Below, piece by piece: positions 16,707 through 26,294 of a stretch of DNA of 45,959 nucleotides. The stretch is from a bacterium (GTDB taxonomy: Bacteria; Patescibacteriota; Patescibacteriia; JAGPKW01). The stretch spans positions 367,923 to 413,881 of the forward strand of contig JAJXYN010000009.1 in the NCBI GenBank assembly GCA_021780535.1, read 5' to 3'. The translations under genes and the position numbers were made by a program. How positions within the stretch are numbered: the first letter of the stretch is position 1; every line of letters begins with the position of its first letter. A model generated the notes under the pieces. It had not been told where the DNA came from, did no database searches, and was given only the letters and a program-made list of their open reading frames with translations.

Positions 16707-17642
16707 ATGTTAGATTATAAAAAGGTTTTAAAAAATATTATTAGTCTTCTAACTGAAAATAAACTAATAATTGTTTTAACTTTAATAATAAGTTTATCTG
16801 GTGTTTTATTTTTTAGTAATATTTTAAGTAATTATAATTACTTTTTAAATCACAAATATTTTATTTCTTTTGCTAAAAACATTCAGGAGTTAGCGACTAT
16901 TTTTCAGTCTTTTATATATAATAGTGTTGTGGCAAATGCTGGCGAATCAATAACAACATTGTTTAATATAAATAATATTTATAATAATGCTCCATTAATT
17001 AATAAATCTGTATTGTTTGGAATAATAGCTTTTATTATTATTTTAATAATGTTTTTTTTAACAAACATATTATCAACTTTTGTAATATATTCTTCAAAAA
17101 AACAAAAAATTGTAGATTTATTTAAAGAAACTAAGGGTGTTTTAAAAAATGTTTTATTATTAGATTTAATAAGAATATTATCTATAATTATAATTTTTGG
17201 AATAATGGTTTTTATTAGTATATTGTTTTCTTTAAATTCTTATTTGTTTATTATAATAAGTTTTATATTGTCTGGTTTGTTGTTTTTTATATTGTTTTTC
17301 ATATTACAATATTCTTTAAGATATATTATATTTTTTAAAAATAATATTACTGATTCTATTAAAAAATCTTTTACTTTATTTTTTAATAATTTAAAAGAAA
17401 ATATATTAAATATATTATTGTTATTAATTCAATTATTATTATTATTTATTGCTCTTATAATAATATCTTTACCTATAATATTATTTAATTTTTATTTTAT
17501 TAATTCTGGTTATTTAATATTTAATACTATTAATATAATTTTTATTAATATAATAATATTAGTATTAACTACTTTAGGTAATATTTATATAATTAAATAT
17601 TTAAATGAATTGTTTGGTGGTCTTATATTAAAAAATAAATAA
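16707..17642 (+). CDS. Polytopic membrane protein of unknown function
   Basis: I do not recognise this 311-residue protein. It is very rich in Ile, Leu, Phe and Asn and has about six hydrophobic segments (near 20-40, 100-125, 148-172, 175-202, 228-255 and 270-300). A more polar stretch with AGESITTLFNI lies near 75-85. The segment LRYIIFFKNNITDSIKKSFTLFF between helices resembles the amphipathic loops of DUF-type integral proteins of Firmicutes, but no family can be named. It sits 15 bases after ftsH, so it is probably cotranscribed and could be an FtsH accessory or substrate. Confidence 0.8.
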   Translation: MLDYKKVLKNIISLLTENKLIIVLTLIISLSGVLFFSNILSNYNYFLNHKYFISFAKNIQELATIFQSFIYNSVVANAGESITTLFNINNIYNNAPLINKSVLFGIIAFIIILIMFFLTNILSTFVIYSSKKQKIVDLFKETKGVLKNVLLLDLIRILSIIIIFGIMVFISILFSLNSYLFIIISFILSGLLFFILFFILQYSLRYIIFFKNNITDSIKKSFTLFFNNLKENILNILLLLIQLLLLFIALIIISLPIILFNFYFINSGYLIFNTINIIFINIIILVLTTLGNIYIIKYLNELFGGLILKNK

Positions 17643-17643
17643 A

Positions 17644-17674
17644 TTTAAAAACCAGTATTATACTGGTTTTTAAA
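17644..17674 (+). terminator. Terminator after the ftsH operon
   Basis: A perfect 14-bp stem TTTAAAAACCAGTA/TACTGGTTTTTAAA with a TTA loop. Confidence 0.9.
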
Positions 17675-18004
17675 TTACTATTAATAACTAAAAAATAACA
17701 GTTAATAAAAAGATAATTTAATAATTAAAAAATGGTATTAAATATTAATAACTAAAAAATAAGTTGTTTAAAAATTGTTAATTAAAAAAACTTAAAAACA
17801 AACAAAAGTCAAAGATTGCAAAGTTGTTATAAAAAAGTTATTTATTTTCAATACGTAATATTAACAATTTTTGTAAAAAACAAATACTAAAATAAGAGAT
17901 AAAACAAAGTTATTAATAAAATACACAGCCTTACTAACTACTAACTACTAATAATAAATAAATAATAATATAAGAATTAAAAAAGAAATAAAAAAATAAA
18001 TAAA
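17675..18004. other. AT-rich region upstream of dnaN, no gene seen
   Basis: Short direct repeats such as AACTAAAAAATAA (17689 and 17750 areas) and ACTAACTACTAACTACTAATAATAAAT near 17934-17960. No DnaA boxes and no reading frame of note. dnaA is not next to dnaN in this window. Confidence 0.5.
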
Positions 18005-18032
18005 TTGAAATAAAAAAATAGTGTGTTAGAAT
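18005..18032 (+). promoter_or_regulatory. Promoter of dnaN
   Basis: TTGAAA (18005-18010), a 16-base spacer ending in TGT, then TAGAAT (18027-18032), an extended -10. The leader that follows consists of tandem AAATTAAG repeats running up to the ATG. Confidence 0.5.
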
Positions 18033-18067
18033 TAAATTAAGAAATTAAGAAATTAAGAAATTAAAAG

Positions 18068-19174
18068 ATGAAAATAGAATGCATACAAGAAAATTTAAAT
18101 AAAGGCTTAAATATAGCAAGTCATATAGTTAATAAAAATAATAGTTTACCAATATTAAATAATATATTACTTGAAACACATGAGGATAATTTAAAAATAA
18201 TATCAACAAATTTAGAAATAGGAATAGAATTTAATATAAGATGTAAAGTTGATGTTTCTGGTAAAATAGTTGTTCCTGCACAATTATTTAATAATTATAT
18301 ATCTACATTACCATCTAAAAATATTAATTTAAGTTTAGAAGATAATAAATTAAATATTTCTTGTGATAAATTTAATACAAAAATAAATTGTTTATCAGCA
18401 GAAGATTTTCCTATAATTCCAGAAATTAATAAAAAAAATAAATATAGTATATCTTGTAAAGATTTTAAAAATATATTACCTAGGGTTATTGGTTCGGTAT
18501 CAAATAATAATTCTAGGCCAGAAATTAATGGAGTATTGTTGAATTTTGAAGAAAATAAACTTACTATAGTTGGTACTGATGGTTATAGATTAAGTGAGGG
18601 GAAGATTAATATTCAAAATGAGAACAACACAAACGAACAAATTATATTACCATTATTTACAGCCCAAGAAATTAATAAAATATTACAAATAGAAAACGGA
18701 AATATTAATATATTTACATCAGATACTCAAATTTTGTTTGTTTTTGAAAATATAAAATTAATATCAAGAGTTATTTCTGGTAATTACCCTGATTATAAAC
18801 AAATAATCCCAGATAATTTTAAAACAGAATTTAATGTTGTAAAATCAGATTTTCTATCAATAATTAAAAATATAGGATTATTTGCTGATAAAAATATTAA
18901 TGATATTAAAATTATTATTAATAATAATAAAGTAAAAATTGAATCAAAAAACAATGAAATAGGTGAAAATGTTGTAGAATTAGAAACGGATGTTGTTGGT
19001 ATAAATAATAATATAATTTTTAATTATCAATATCTAATAGATGGTTTAAATAATATATCTAGTAAAAATATTAAAATTAATATTTTTGATGAAAATATGC
19101 CATCTTTGATATGTGGATTAGAAGATAATGAGAAAGATATATATAAATATATTCTTATGCCTATTAGGGGATAA
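18068..19174 (+). CDS. dnaN: DNA polymerase III beta subunit (sliding clamp)
   Basis: The beta clamp is a ring-shaped dimer that tethers the replicative polymerase to DNA. The 368 residues span the three clamp domains. Recognisable stretches are MKIECIQENLNKGLNIASHIV, LPILNNILLET, NGVLLNFEENKLTIVGTDGYRLSEG (near 158-183), ISGNYPDYKQIIP and the C-terminal YILMPIRG, which ends at the protein-binding cleft. Many family positions show Ile or Asn, in line with the AT-rich composition. It is a single gene between its own promoter and a strong terminator. Confidence 0.95.
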   Translation: MKIECIQENLNKGLNIASHIVNKNNSLPILNNILLETHEDNLKIISTNLEIGIEFNIRCKVDVSGKIVVPAQLFNNYISTLPSKNINLSLEDNKLNISCDKFNTKINCLSAEDFPIIPEINKKNKYSISCKDFKNILPRVIGSVSNNNSRPEINGVLLNFEENKLTIVGTDGYRLSEGKINIQNENNTNEQIILPLFTAQEINKILQIENGNINIFTSDTQILFVFENIKLISRVISGNYPDYKQIIPDNFKTEFNVVKSDFLSIIKNIGLFADKNINDIKIIINNNKVKIESKNNEIGENVVELETDVVGINNNIIFNYQYLIDGLNNISSKNIKINIFDENMPSLICGLEDNEKDIYKYILMPIRG

Positions 19175-19181
19175 TAAAAAT

Positions 19182-19210
19182 AAAAAATTGCAAAATAATT
19201 GCAATTTTTT
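19182..19210. terminator. Bidirectional terminator between dnaN and PBP1A
   Basis: A perfect 12-bp stem AAAAAATTGCAA/TTGCAATTTTTT with an AATAA loop. It lies 5 bases from the PBP1A stop codon and serves both converging genes. Confidence 0.9.
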
Positions 19211-19215
19211 ATTTA

Positions 19216-22071
19216 TTATTGAACTTGGATATAATCTATATTTGATTGAACAACTTCTTGTGTGTCTTTTTTTGTTATCTCAGAATATATTTTATAAGTT
19301 CCAGCAACTTCCGGAGTTAAAATTGTTTTTATATTTCCAGAATCAGGATTGTTTATAAAGGATAATAAATTTTTAACCCCATTTTGTTCATAATATATTT
19401 TTACCACATCTATATTGCTTATATTATTTACTGATAAATTAATAGAAATAGGGTCCCTAACTTTATAATTTTTATTATCTACTTGCAGATTTAGTGATGT
19501 GTTTGATAAATTTTGATAAAAATTAATACTATCAGATTTACTATTTAAAAATTCATCAAATAATTGTACTTCTAATAAATGATAACCCGTATCTATATTA
19601 CTTATGTTTAAAACATGATCATTAAATGGTTCTTGTGTTACTGTTTCTTGTATTACTCCATCTATAAGATAATTTACCTTACTTATTTTATTGTTTAATA
19701 AATAAATTAACTTAACTTCTAGTTGATTTGAATTTATTGATGAATTGTTTGTTGGAGAAGATATGTTTAATGTTTGTATAGCATTACTATCGTGTACAGT
19801 GTCTTTGTTTTTTGGAGCATTATCTAATACGTAGTTTTTAAGATCATCTGTTGGGCTTGCTCCTAATGATAATAATAATGTTTTAATTAAATCTTGTTCG
19901 TCTTGAGTTTTGTCTTTTTTGTTTAATAATGTTGTAAACCAATTTTTAACACCAGCTTCCCAATTTTTATATTGAGGATCTTTTTCTGGATTTGTTACAA
20001 CTTCTTGTGTTAAATCATCTTTATTTACATAATTTAATATACTGTGTAGGTCTATATAACTTTTTTCTTGTACTAGTTCTGGTGGGGTATTTTCTGTTGC
20101 TAGATTACCAGAAATACTATCTATTTTAATTTTTACTATATTTTTATAATCCCCATTTAACATTAAATTATTTTTATTTTCATATACTGGTTTTGGAAAA
20201 TTTTCTATTTTGTCATTTTTAGTTGAATATTCCATATATTCTTGCCATATAGGAGCTCCAATTACTGCTCCGGTGGCTTGTTTCATTGGCGTGTCGTCGT
20301 TGTTACCAACCCATACAGCGGTTACGATATTTGGAGTATATCCTATTGTCCAAGCATCTTTATAATCGTTTGTTGTACCAGTTTTTGCAGCTACCGGTCT
20401 ATTACTTAATATTAGGTTATTTTTTTTACCAAAAACATAACTTCTAGCATCATTATCAGATAATATACTATTTATTTGTCTTGCTACATCTTTATCTAAA
20501 ACTCTATTACTTGTTGTTTGAGAATTATCTTCTAATACTTTTCCATTACTATCTGTTACTTTTAATATAGACTTAAGATCGTTTGCAACTCCATCGTTTG
20601 CAAATATTGAAAATGCGTGAACATGATCTATCATTGGAACCTCTGCTGATCCTAAAGCTAATGTTAAACCATACTTGTCTTTATCTTCTTGTAATATTGT
20701 TGAATATCCCATTTCTCTCGCTAGGTTTATAACATTATCAGCACCTGTTAAGTATAATGTTTTAACGGCGGGGATATTAAGAGAACCAGCTAGAGCTTTT
20801 CTTATACTTACTGGACCACGTTCTTTTAGATCGTAATCTTTTGGGATATAGCTTTGTCCAGCATTTGTTCCAAAATTAGTTACAGTATCAAATAAATAAG
20901 TGTCTGGCGTAAAACCTTTTTTAAATGCCGCAGCATAAACAATTGGTTTAAAAGTTGAACCTAATTGTCTTTTGTTTATTGTTACATTAAAATTACCATA
21001 TTTGTCATTAAAATAATCTTTAGATCCAACCATTGCTTCTATTTCACCAGTTTTTGCATTAACTGACAAAAGTGCAGCATTTGAGGCATTGAATCTTTTT
21101 TCTATACTATCCATGTCTTTTTTGATGATGGATTCTGCTTTTTGTTGTTTGTCGTAATCAAGAGTTGTAATGATGTTTAAACCACCTTGTTCTACTAATG
21201 TGTCTCCGTATTTTTCTTCTAATAATTGTTTAACATACATTACAAAATGAGGGGCTTTTATTTCTTCTTTTTTTGGTTTTATTGTGGATAAAATATCTGT
21301 ATTTATTGCTGTGTTATATTCGTCATTTGTTATATAATTTTGATCTTTCATTTGCTTTAATACAAGCTTATACCTTGCTATTAATTGATCTGTGTGTGAT
21401 CCATAAGGAGAAAGAATAGATGGTGATTGTGGTAATGACGCTAGTAATGCTGATTCTTCTATTGTTAAATCTTTTGCAGATTTGTTAAAAAATGTTTGAG
21501 AAGCAGATTCTATACCATAAACAATAGATCCGTATGGTATTTCGTTTAAATACATTTTTAAAATATCATCTTTAGAAAACTTCTTTTCTATTTTATAAGA
21601 CAATATAAGTTCTTTTATTTTTCTTTCTACGCTTTTTTCATTTGTAAGGATTGCGTTTTTAACTAATTGTTGTGTTAGAGTAGAACCGCCTTGTGATAAT
21701 TTTCCAGAAAATACATCTATTATTATAGATCTTATTATACTTTTTATATCAAAACCAGAGTGAGTATAAAAATTTTTATCTTCTATTGCTATAGTTGCGT
21801 TTATGAGGTTTTTATTTACATCTTTTAATTCTACGATTGTTCTTTTTTGATCACCATGTATTTCATATAATAAAACTTTTCCTGTTTTGTCATATATTTT
21901 TGTACTTTGTGCCACATTTCTTTCTATTAGTTTGTTTGGACTAGGAATTTCTTTATTATATTTGGCTAATAGTATAGAAAATCCAAATATAAATACTATA
22001 AGACCAATAAGAAACAATATTAATGATGCAGATAATATGTTTTTTAAAATTTTTTTGTTGTGTTTTTTCAT
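19216..22071 (-). CDS. Bifunctional penicillin-binding protein 1A
   Basis: A class A PBP (951 residues) that polymerises and cross-links peptidoglycan outside the membrane. One transmembrane helix (about 9-36) is followed by the GT51 glycosyltransferase domain with Glu97 in IEDKNFYTH and GGSTLTQQLVKN. The transpeptidase domain has STFK (near 371), the SLN motif in AGSLNIPAVK, and KTGT (near 562). After the catalytic domain, about residues 690-951 form two Ig-like beta modules (LEVKLIYLLNNKISKVNYLIDG; INLSVNNISNIDVVKIYYEQNG), a common tail in Gram-positive and CPR PBPs. It runs against its neighbours and converges with dnaN. Confidence 0.95.
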   Translation of the reverse strand: MKKHNKKILKNILSASLILFLIGLIVFIFGFSILLAKYNKEIPSPNKLIERNVAQSTKIYDKTGKVLLYEIHGDQKRTIVELKDVNKNLINATIAIEDKNFYTHSGFDIKSIIRSIIIDVFSGKLSQGGSTLTQQLVKNAILTNEKSVERKIKELILSYKIEKKFSKDDILKMYLNEIPYGSIVYGIESASQTFFNKSAKDLTIEESALLASLPQSPSILSPYGSHTDQLIARYKLVLKQMKDQNYITNDEYNTAINTDILSTIKPKKEEIKAPHFVMYVKQLLEEKYGDTLVEQGGLNIITTLDYDKQQKAESIIKKDMDSIEKRFNASNAALLSVNAKTGEIEAMVGSKDYFNDKYGNFNVTINKRQLGSTFKPIVYAAAFKKGFTPDTYLFDTVTNFGTNAGQSYIPKDYDLKERGPVSIRKALAGSLNIPAVKTLYLTGADNVINLAREMGYSTILQEDKDKYGLTLALGSAEVPMIDHVHAFSIFANDGVANDLKSILKVTDSNGKVLEDNSQTTSNRVLDKDVARQINSILSDNDARSYVFGKKNNLILSNRPVAAKTGTTNDYKDAWTIGYTPNIVTAVWVGNNDDTPMKQATGAVIGAPIWQEYMEYSTKNDKIENFPKPVYENKNNLMLNGDYKNIVKIKIDSISGNLATENTPPELVQEKSYIDLHSILNYVNKDDLTQEVVTNPEKDPQYKNWEAGVKNWFTTLLNKKDKTQDEQDLIKTLLLSLGASPTDDLKNYVLDNAPKNKDTVHDSNAIQTLNISSPTNNSSINSNQLEVKLIYLLNNKISKVNYLIDGVIQETVTQEPFNDHVLNISNIDTGYHLLEVQLFDEFLNSKSDSINFYQNLSNTSLNLQVDNKNYKVRDPISINLSVNNISNIDVVKIYYEQNGVKNLLSFINNPDSGNIKTILTPEVAGTYKIYSEITKKDTQEVVQSNIDYIQVQ

Positions 22072-22076
22072 ATAAT

Positions 22077-22091
22077 CTAATGTTTTTTCAT
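22077..22091 (-). other. Four-codon upstream ORF before PBP1A
   Basis: ATGAAAAAACAT-TAG (MKKH-stop) lies 20 bases upstream of the PBP1A start, which itself begins MKKHNKK. The sequence ATGAAAAAACA seems to have been duplicated. It may be a decoy start or simply a remnant. Confidence 0.4.
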
Positions 22092-22165
22092 ATTAAAATT
22101 TATCTAAATTTAACACAAAACAATAGAAAAGTAAACTAAAAAACTAAAAATAAAGAATTGAAAAA

Positions 22166-22194
22166 TTGAAAAAATAAAGTTTTGTTGGTAATAT
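22166..22194 (+). promoter_or_regulatory. Promoter of tyrS
   Basis: TTGAAA (22166-22171), a 17-base spacer ending in TGG, then TAATAT (22189-22194), an extended -10. RNA would start near 22201. Confidence 0.6.
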
Positions 22195-22235
22195 ATAGAT
22201 AATTTTAAAACATATAAATTTTAAATTTTAAAATA

Positions 22236-23444
22236 ATGGTGATTACCGATGAAAATAAAATAAAAGAACTTTTAACTAGGGGTGTTGATGAGGTTATTGA
22301 TAAAGATGATTTAGAAAAAAGGTTAAAAAGCGGGAAACAACTTAGAATTAAACTTGGCATTGATCCTACTAGTCCAAATATTCATCTAGGAAGATCGATT
22401 CCTATTTTAAAATTAAGAGACTTCCAAGAATTGGGGCATAAAATAGTGTTTATTATTGGTGATTTTACTGGTGTTATTGGTGACACTTCTGACAAAGATA
22501 GTGAGAGACCAATGCTTGAAGAAGAAAAGATTAAGGAAAATATGAAAAACTATATTGATCAGGCTGGAAAGATTATTGATATAGATAAATGTGAAATACA
22601 TCACAATGGTGACTGGCTTTCTAAATTAACTTATTTAGAAATATCAAAACAAACAAATATTTTTTCTGTTAACGAGTTTATATCTAGGGAAAATATTCAA
22701 AAAAGACTAAACGAAGGCAAGAGAGTTTCTCTTAGAGAGGTTTTATATCCAATAATGCAAGGATATGATTCTATTGCTATAAAAGCTGATGTTGAGCTTG
22801 GTGGTACAGACCAAAGATTTAATCTTTTAGCCGGAAGAGAAATGCAAAGATATTATAAACAAGAACCTCAAAACATTGTTACCAACCCATTAATAGAAGG
22901 ACTAGATGGTAGAAAGATGAGTTCTAGTTGGGGTAATACTATTAATCTTTTTGAAAATTCAAAAGATATGTTTGGTAAAATTATGTCTTTAAAAGATGAA
23001 TTTATTATTAAATATTTTATTTTTGTTACTAGGGTTGATTTGAATATTATAAAAGAGTATGAAAAAGATTTGAAAAATAGCGTTAATCCTAGAGATATTA
23101 AGTTAAAATTAGCCCATGAGATTGTGAGAATGTATCATGGTGAAGAAGTTGCTAAAAAAGAGGTAGAGAATTTTATTTCACAATTTAGTGAAAAGAAATT
23201 GCCAGAAGACATGAAGGAATTTAAAATCAAAAATCAAAAATCAAAAATCATAGATTTATTAATAGAAACCGAACTTTGTTTTAGTAAAACGGAGGTAAGA
23301 AAAATGATAGAACAGGGTGCTGTTAAGGCTTACGATAAAAATGAAAACGTGAGAAAAATTTCAGATGTTAATGAAGTTGTTGATATTGATAAAGAAAATA
23401 TTATCCAAGTTGGTAAATTAAAATATATTAAGATAGTGAAATAA
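22236..23444 (+). CDS. tyrS: Tyrosyl-tRNA synthetase
   Basis: A class I synthetase of 402 residues that charges tRNA-Tyr. The Rossmann fold has the HIGH-type motif HLGR in IDPTSPNIHLGRSIP and the Tyr-binding stretch QGYDSIAIKADVELGGTDQRFNLLAGR. The second signature reads KMSSS (in GRKMSSSWGN) where KMSKS is usual. A C-terminal S4 RNA-binding domain (about 335-402, SKTEVRKMIEQGAVK) completes it. The ATIDxxG-like core and length fit the TyrRS branch with GGTDQ. A small unknown gene and rnhB follow closely. Confidence 0.94.
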   Translation: MVITDENKIKELLTRGVDEVIDKDDLEKRLKSGKQLRIKLGIDPTSPNIHLGRSIPILKLRDFQELGHKIVFIIGDFTGVIGDTSDKDSERPMLEEEKIKENMKNYIDQAGKIIDIDKCEIHHNGDWLSKLTYLEISKQTNIFSVNEFISRENIQKRLNEGKRVSLREVLYPIMQGYDSIAIKADVELGGTDQRFNLLAGREMQRYYKQEPQNIVTNPLIEGLDGRKMSSSWGNTINLFENSKDMFGKIMSLKDEFIIKYFIFVTRVDLNIIKEYEKDLKNSVNPRDIKLKLAHEIVRMYHGEEVAKKEVENFISQFSEKKLPEDMKEFKIKNQKSKIIDLLIETELCFSKTEVRKMIEQGAVKAYDKNENVRKISDVNEVVDIDKENIIQVGKLKYIKIVK

Positions 23445-23465
23445 TATTGATAGAGGTGCATTGCA

Positions 23466-23924
23466 ATGCACCCATACAATTATAATTATATGTATATAAA
23501 ATATAAAAATAAAGATTTTGTTGGTTTTGATGATATTAGACATAAAGATCTTTATAATAGATATAATAATTTGAAAAAAAAGAAAGACGAGCTTTTAAAA
23601 GAAGGTTTTTCTGTTAATAATTTTAATATTTATAAAAATTTATTTGATAAATATGATTTTTATGATCGAATAAATAGAAAAATTTTAACACTTATTAATC
23701 TTTATAGAAGAGAAAACTTAACAGAACAAATTAATGAAATTAATTTGAGATATCGCCAAAAAATTGAAAGCATTGTTGATAATGGTCAAAATAGAAGTCA
23801 AACTCATATTTTTGTTAGATTGTTTTGGTCAACATCTTTTTTTAAAGAATATTTTATTTTTGGTTTGATAATTTTTAAAAGAAATTTTTTAAATGGAATT
23901 AAAAGTAGAAGAAGAACTCATTAA
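23466..23924 (+). CDS. Small hypothetical protein, overlaps rnhB
   Basis: I do not recognise this 152-residue frame. It is highly charged and rich in Asn, Lys, Tyr and Arg. A predicted helical centre (LYNRYNNLKKKKDELLKEG and later ENLTEQINEINLRYRQKIESIV) looks like a coiled coil or RNA-binding helical bundle. A hydrophobic stretch (FFKEYFIFGLIIF) lies near the C-terminus. It starts 21 bases after tyrS and overlaps the rnhB start by 32 bases. The start could also be the ATG at 23490 (MYIKYKNKDFVGF). It could be a real coupled gene or a chance frame; the codon use resembles its neighbours. Confidence 0.45.
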   Translation: MHPYNYNYMYIKYKNKDFVGFDDIRHKDLYNRYNNLKKKKDELLKEGFSVNNFNIYKNLFDKYDFYDRINRKILTLINLYRRENLTEQINEINLRYRQKIESIVDNGQNRSQTHIFVRLFWSTSFFKEYFIFGLIIFKRNFLNGIKSRRRTH

Positions 23925-24528
23925 TAAGGGTTTTAAATATGTTTGTGGTGTTGATGAGGTTGGTAGGGGTCCACTTGCTGGTCCTATTGTTATTTGTTGT
24001 TATATAGTAGATATTTCCGCTTTCACTAAAGTTATGGCGGACAAGGAAAATAATAAAACAAGTCTAATAAATGATTCTAAAAAACTTTCCGATAAAAAAA
24101 GGAGGGAATTAGTTGATATTATTAAGGATTTTGCTATGGATTTTTCTATAGGAGAGGCAACTAATGTTGAAATTGATAATTGTGGTATAATAGAGGCAAA
24201 TAGGTTAGCTATTTTAAGAGGGGTAAATAATTTAAAAATTAAACCAGATTATTATTTGTTTGATTATAATACTTGTTTGGTTGATTTTTTAAATACTCCT
24301 TATGAAAAAATTATAAAAGGTGATTCTAAAATATTTTCTATTGCTTGTAGTTCTATTGTTGCTAAGGTTTATAGGGATGATTTAATGATTGAATTTTCAA
24401 AAAAATATGATAAATATGGTTTTGAAAAACATGTTGGATATGGAACGGAAAAACACATAAAAGCAATAAAGGAATTTGGTTTATCTGATTTGCACAGAAA
24501 GAGTTTTTGTAAAAATTTTATTAACTAA
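23893..24528 (+). CDS. rnhB: Ribonuclease HII
   Basis: RNase HII cuts RNA-DNA hybrids at single ribonucleotides. The 211-residue protein has the catalytic Asp-Glu in CGVDEVGRGPLAGP (near 20-32), DSKKLSDKKRREL, the third acidic residue in YYLFDYN and the SIACSSIVAKVYRDDLM segment carrying the fourth Asp. The C-terminal HVGYGTEKHIKAIKEFGLSDLHRKSF is typical. The start overlaps the preceding small frame. The domain pattern is complete. Confidence 0.93.
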   Translation: MELKVEEELINKGFKYVCGVDEVGRGPLAGPIVICCYIVDISAFTKVMADKENNKTSLINDSKKLSDKKRRELVDIIKDFAMDFSIGEATNVEIDNCGIIEANRLAILRGVNNLKIKPDYYLFDYNTCLVDFLNTPYEKIIKGDSKIFSIACSSIVAKVYRDDLMIEFSKKYDKYGFEKHVGYGTEKHIKAIKEFGLSDLHRKSFCKNFIN

Positions 24529-24763
24529 TTATTTTATTAAATTATTAAATGGTTTATTAAATTTTCCGTGAGTTCAATTTTTTAATTTTCTATATTAAAA
24601 ATTTCAAAAATTCTATTCTAAAATTTAAACCACTCAAGACTGTTTTGAAATTTAAGCTACGAGTTTTTTCAATTTTTAACATGAAAATTTAAATAAATTT
24701 CACAAACTCCAAATTTAATAAACTATTTAATTAATAAACTATTTAACTATTTAACTTAATTTT
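24529..24763. other. AT-rich spacer with nested inverted repeats
   Basis: The spacer contains GTGAGTT near 24568 facing CACAAACTC near 24700, with inner complementary tracts (AAAATTTCAAAAATT and TTTTGAAATTTAAGC). Its layout recalls the dispersed hairpin element at 26350, 28185 and 30103, but the sequence is divergent. Tandem AAACTATTTAA repeats stand before the next ATG. Confidence 0.3.
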
Positions 24764-25315
24764 ATGCCAGAAAGTTCTCAAATTAATCTTGATATGATTA
24801 TTGCTAAGTCAAAAATCAAAAAAGGGATGGTTGTTGCTGATTATGGTTGTGGTTCGGGGTTTTTTACTAGAAAAATTGCTCCTATTATAACAAACACGGG
24901 GATTGTTTATGGTGTTGATGTTATGAAGGATGTTCTTGTGAGTCTTCAAAAGCTTGCTAATATGACGGGATTACAAAATATTAAAACCGTTTGGTCGGAT
25001 CTAGAAAGACTTGGTGCTACTGATATTGCTACAAATTCTGTAGATGTGGGGTTTATTATGAATACTTTATTTCAAACAAATAAAGAAAAAGAATTTTTAA
25101 CTGAAGTTTCTCGTATGATTAAAATAGATGGTCTTGTTGTTATTGTTGATTGGACTGATGAGGCGGTTTCTATGATTGCTCCATCTGCTGATAATAGAAC
25201 AGGATTAGGAAAAGTTAGGAGTGTTGCTAGAGAGGTTGGTTGCTTAAAAGAGATTGATGTTTTTGTTCCTGGGACACACCATTATGGTATTGTTTTTCAA
25301 AAAATAAATGCTTAA
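24764..25315 (+). CDS. Class I SAM-dependent methyltransferase
   Basis: This 183-residue protein has the Rossmann methyltransferase signature: VVADYGCGSGFFTRKIA (motif I, near 22-38), GIVYGVDVMKD with the acidic residue that binds the ribose, a motif II/III region SVDVGFIMNTLFQ and MIKIDGLVVIVDW. It belongs to the Methyltransf_11/25/UbiE-like group. The substrate is unknown. The SD-less leader carries tandem AACTATTTAA repeats. It lies between rnhB and the pyrophosphatase gene without obvious functional linkage. Confidence 0.85.
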   Translation: MPESSQINLDMIIAKSKIKKGMVVADYGCGSGFFTRKIAPIITNTGIVYGVDVMKDVLVSLQKLANMTGLQNIKTVWSDLERLGATDIATNSVDVGFIMNTLFQTNKEKEFLTEVSRMIKIDGLVVIVDWTDEAVSMIAPSADNRTGLGKVRSVAREVGCLKEIDVFVPGTHHYGIVFQKINA

Positions 25316-25397
25316 TTTAAAAATTTGATTTATATCTCGTTGATTTTTAAGTTAAATTGTATTAAATTATTTTTATCTAATTTATTAATCTGATTGT

Positions 25398-26294
25398 ATG
25401 ATTTACGTTGTTGGACACAAAAATCCTGATACAGATTCTGTTGTTTCCGCTTATGTTTACGCTAAATTTAAAGGTGATGGTTTTATGCCCGCTGTTTTGG
25501 GTGAGTTAAATAATGAAACTAAATTTGTTTTTGAGAAGTTTAACATTACTCCTCCTGTTTTACTTTCTAATATTAAAGAAGATGATAAATTTGTTTTAGT
25601 TGATCATAATGAAATTACTCAAATTGCTGACGGTATGAAAGTTGATCAAATTATTGAAATATTAGATCACCACAAAGTTAATGTTTCTTTTTCTAATCCA
25701 ATTTATATTACAACCAAACCTTATGGTAGTACTGCATCTATTGTTACGGAAATATTTTTAGAAGAAAAAAGAGAGGTTAATAAAACATTGGCTGGACTTC
25801 TTTTGTCTGCTATTTTGTCTGATACTATTATTTTTAAATCCCCAACCACTACAGAAAAAGATAAACAATTTGCTGTTGTATTGTCAGAAATATCTGGTGT
25901 TAAAAATGTTGAAGAATATGGTATAGAATTATTTAAAAAGAAGGCCGAAGTTGCTTCTAAGTCTCCATCACAAATTATTTTTAATGATTTTAAAGATTTT
26001 GATTTTAAGGGTAAGAAGGTTGGTATTGGCCAAATTGAATTAATAGATGTTAATGATCTTTATATTAGAAAAGATGAGATCTTACCTCAGATGGAGATCA
26101 TTAAAAATGATAATAGTTATTTTGCTGTTATTCTTGTTGTTACTGATATTATGAAGGAGGGTAGTTATCTTTGGGTTGTTGGTAATAAAGAATCTATTTA
26201 TGATATTTTTAGAATTAATGATGAGAATAATTATAAAGAAGGAATTATGTCTAGAAAAAAACAAGTTGTTCCGTTGTTAGAGCAAAATTTATAA
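25398..26294 (+). CDS. ppaC: Manganese-dependent inorganic pyrophosphatase (family II)
   Basis: Family II pyrophosphatase hydrolyses PPi from nucleotide polymerisation. The DHH domain shows VGHKNPDTDSVVSA (near 5-18), VLVDHNE, ILDHHKV (near 96) and SDTIIFKSPTTTEKD. The C-terminal DHHA2 domain ends RKKQVVPLLEQNL, with the substrate-binding Arg-Lys-Lys. At 298 residues it is close to the usual 305-310 and has no CBS insert. A strong terminator follows. Confidence 0.94.
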   Translation: MIYVVGHKNPDTDSVVSAYVYAKFKGDGFMPAVLGELNNETKFVFEKFNITPPVLLSNIKEDDKFVLVDHNEITQIADGMKVDQIIEILDHHKVNVSFSNPIYITTKPYGSTASIVTEIFLEEKREVNKTLAGLLLSAILSDTIIFKSPTTTEKDKQFAVVLSEISGVKNVEEYGIELFKKKAEVASKSPSQIIFNDFKDFDFKGKKVGIGQIELIDVNDLYIRKDEILPQMEIIKNDNSYFAVILVVTDIMKEGSYLWVVGNKESIYDIFRINDENNYKEGIMSRKKQVVPLLEQNL

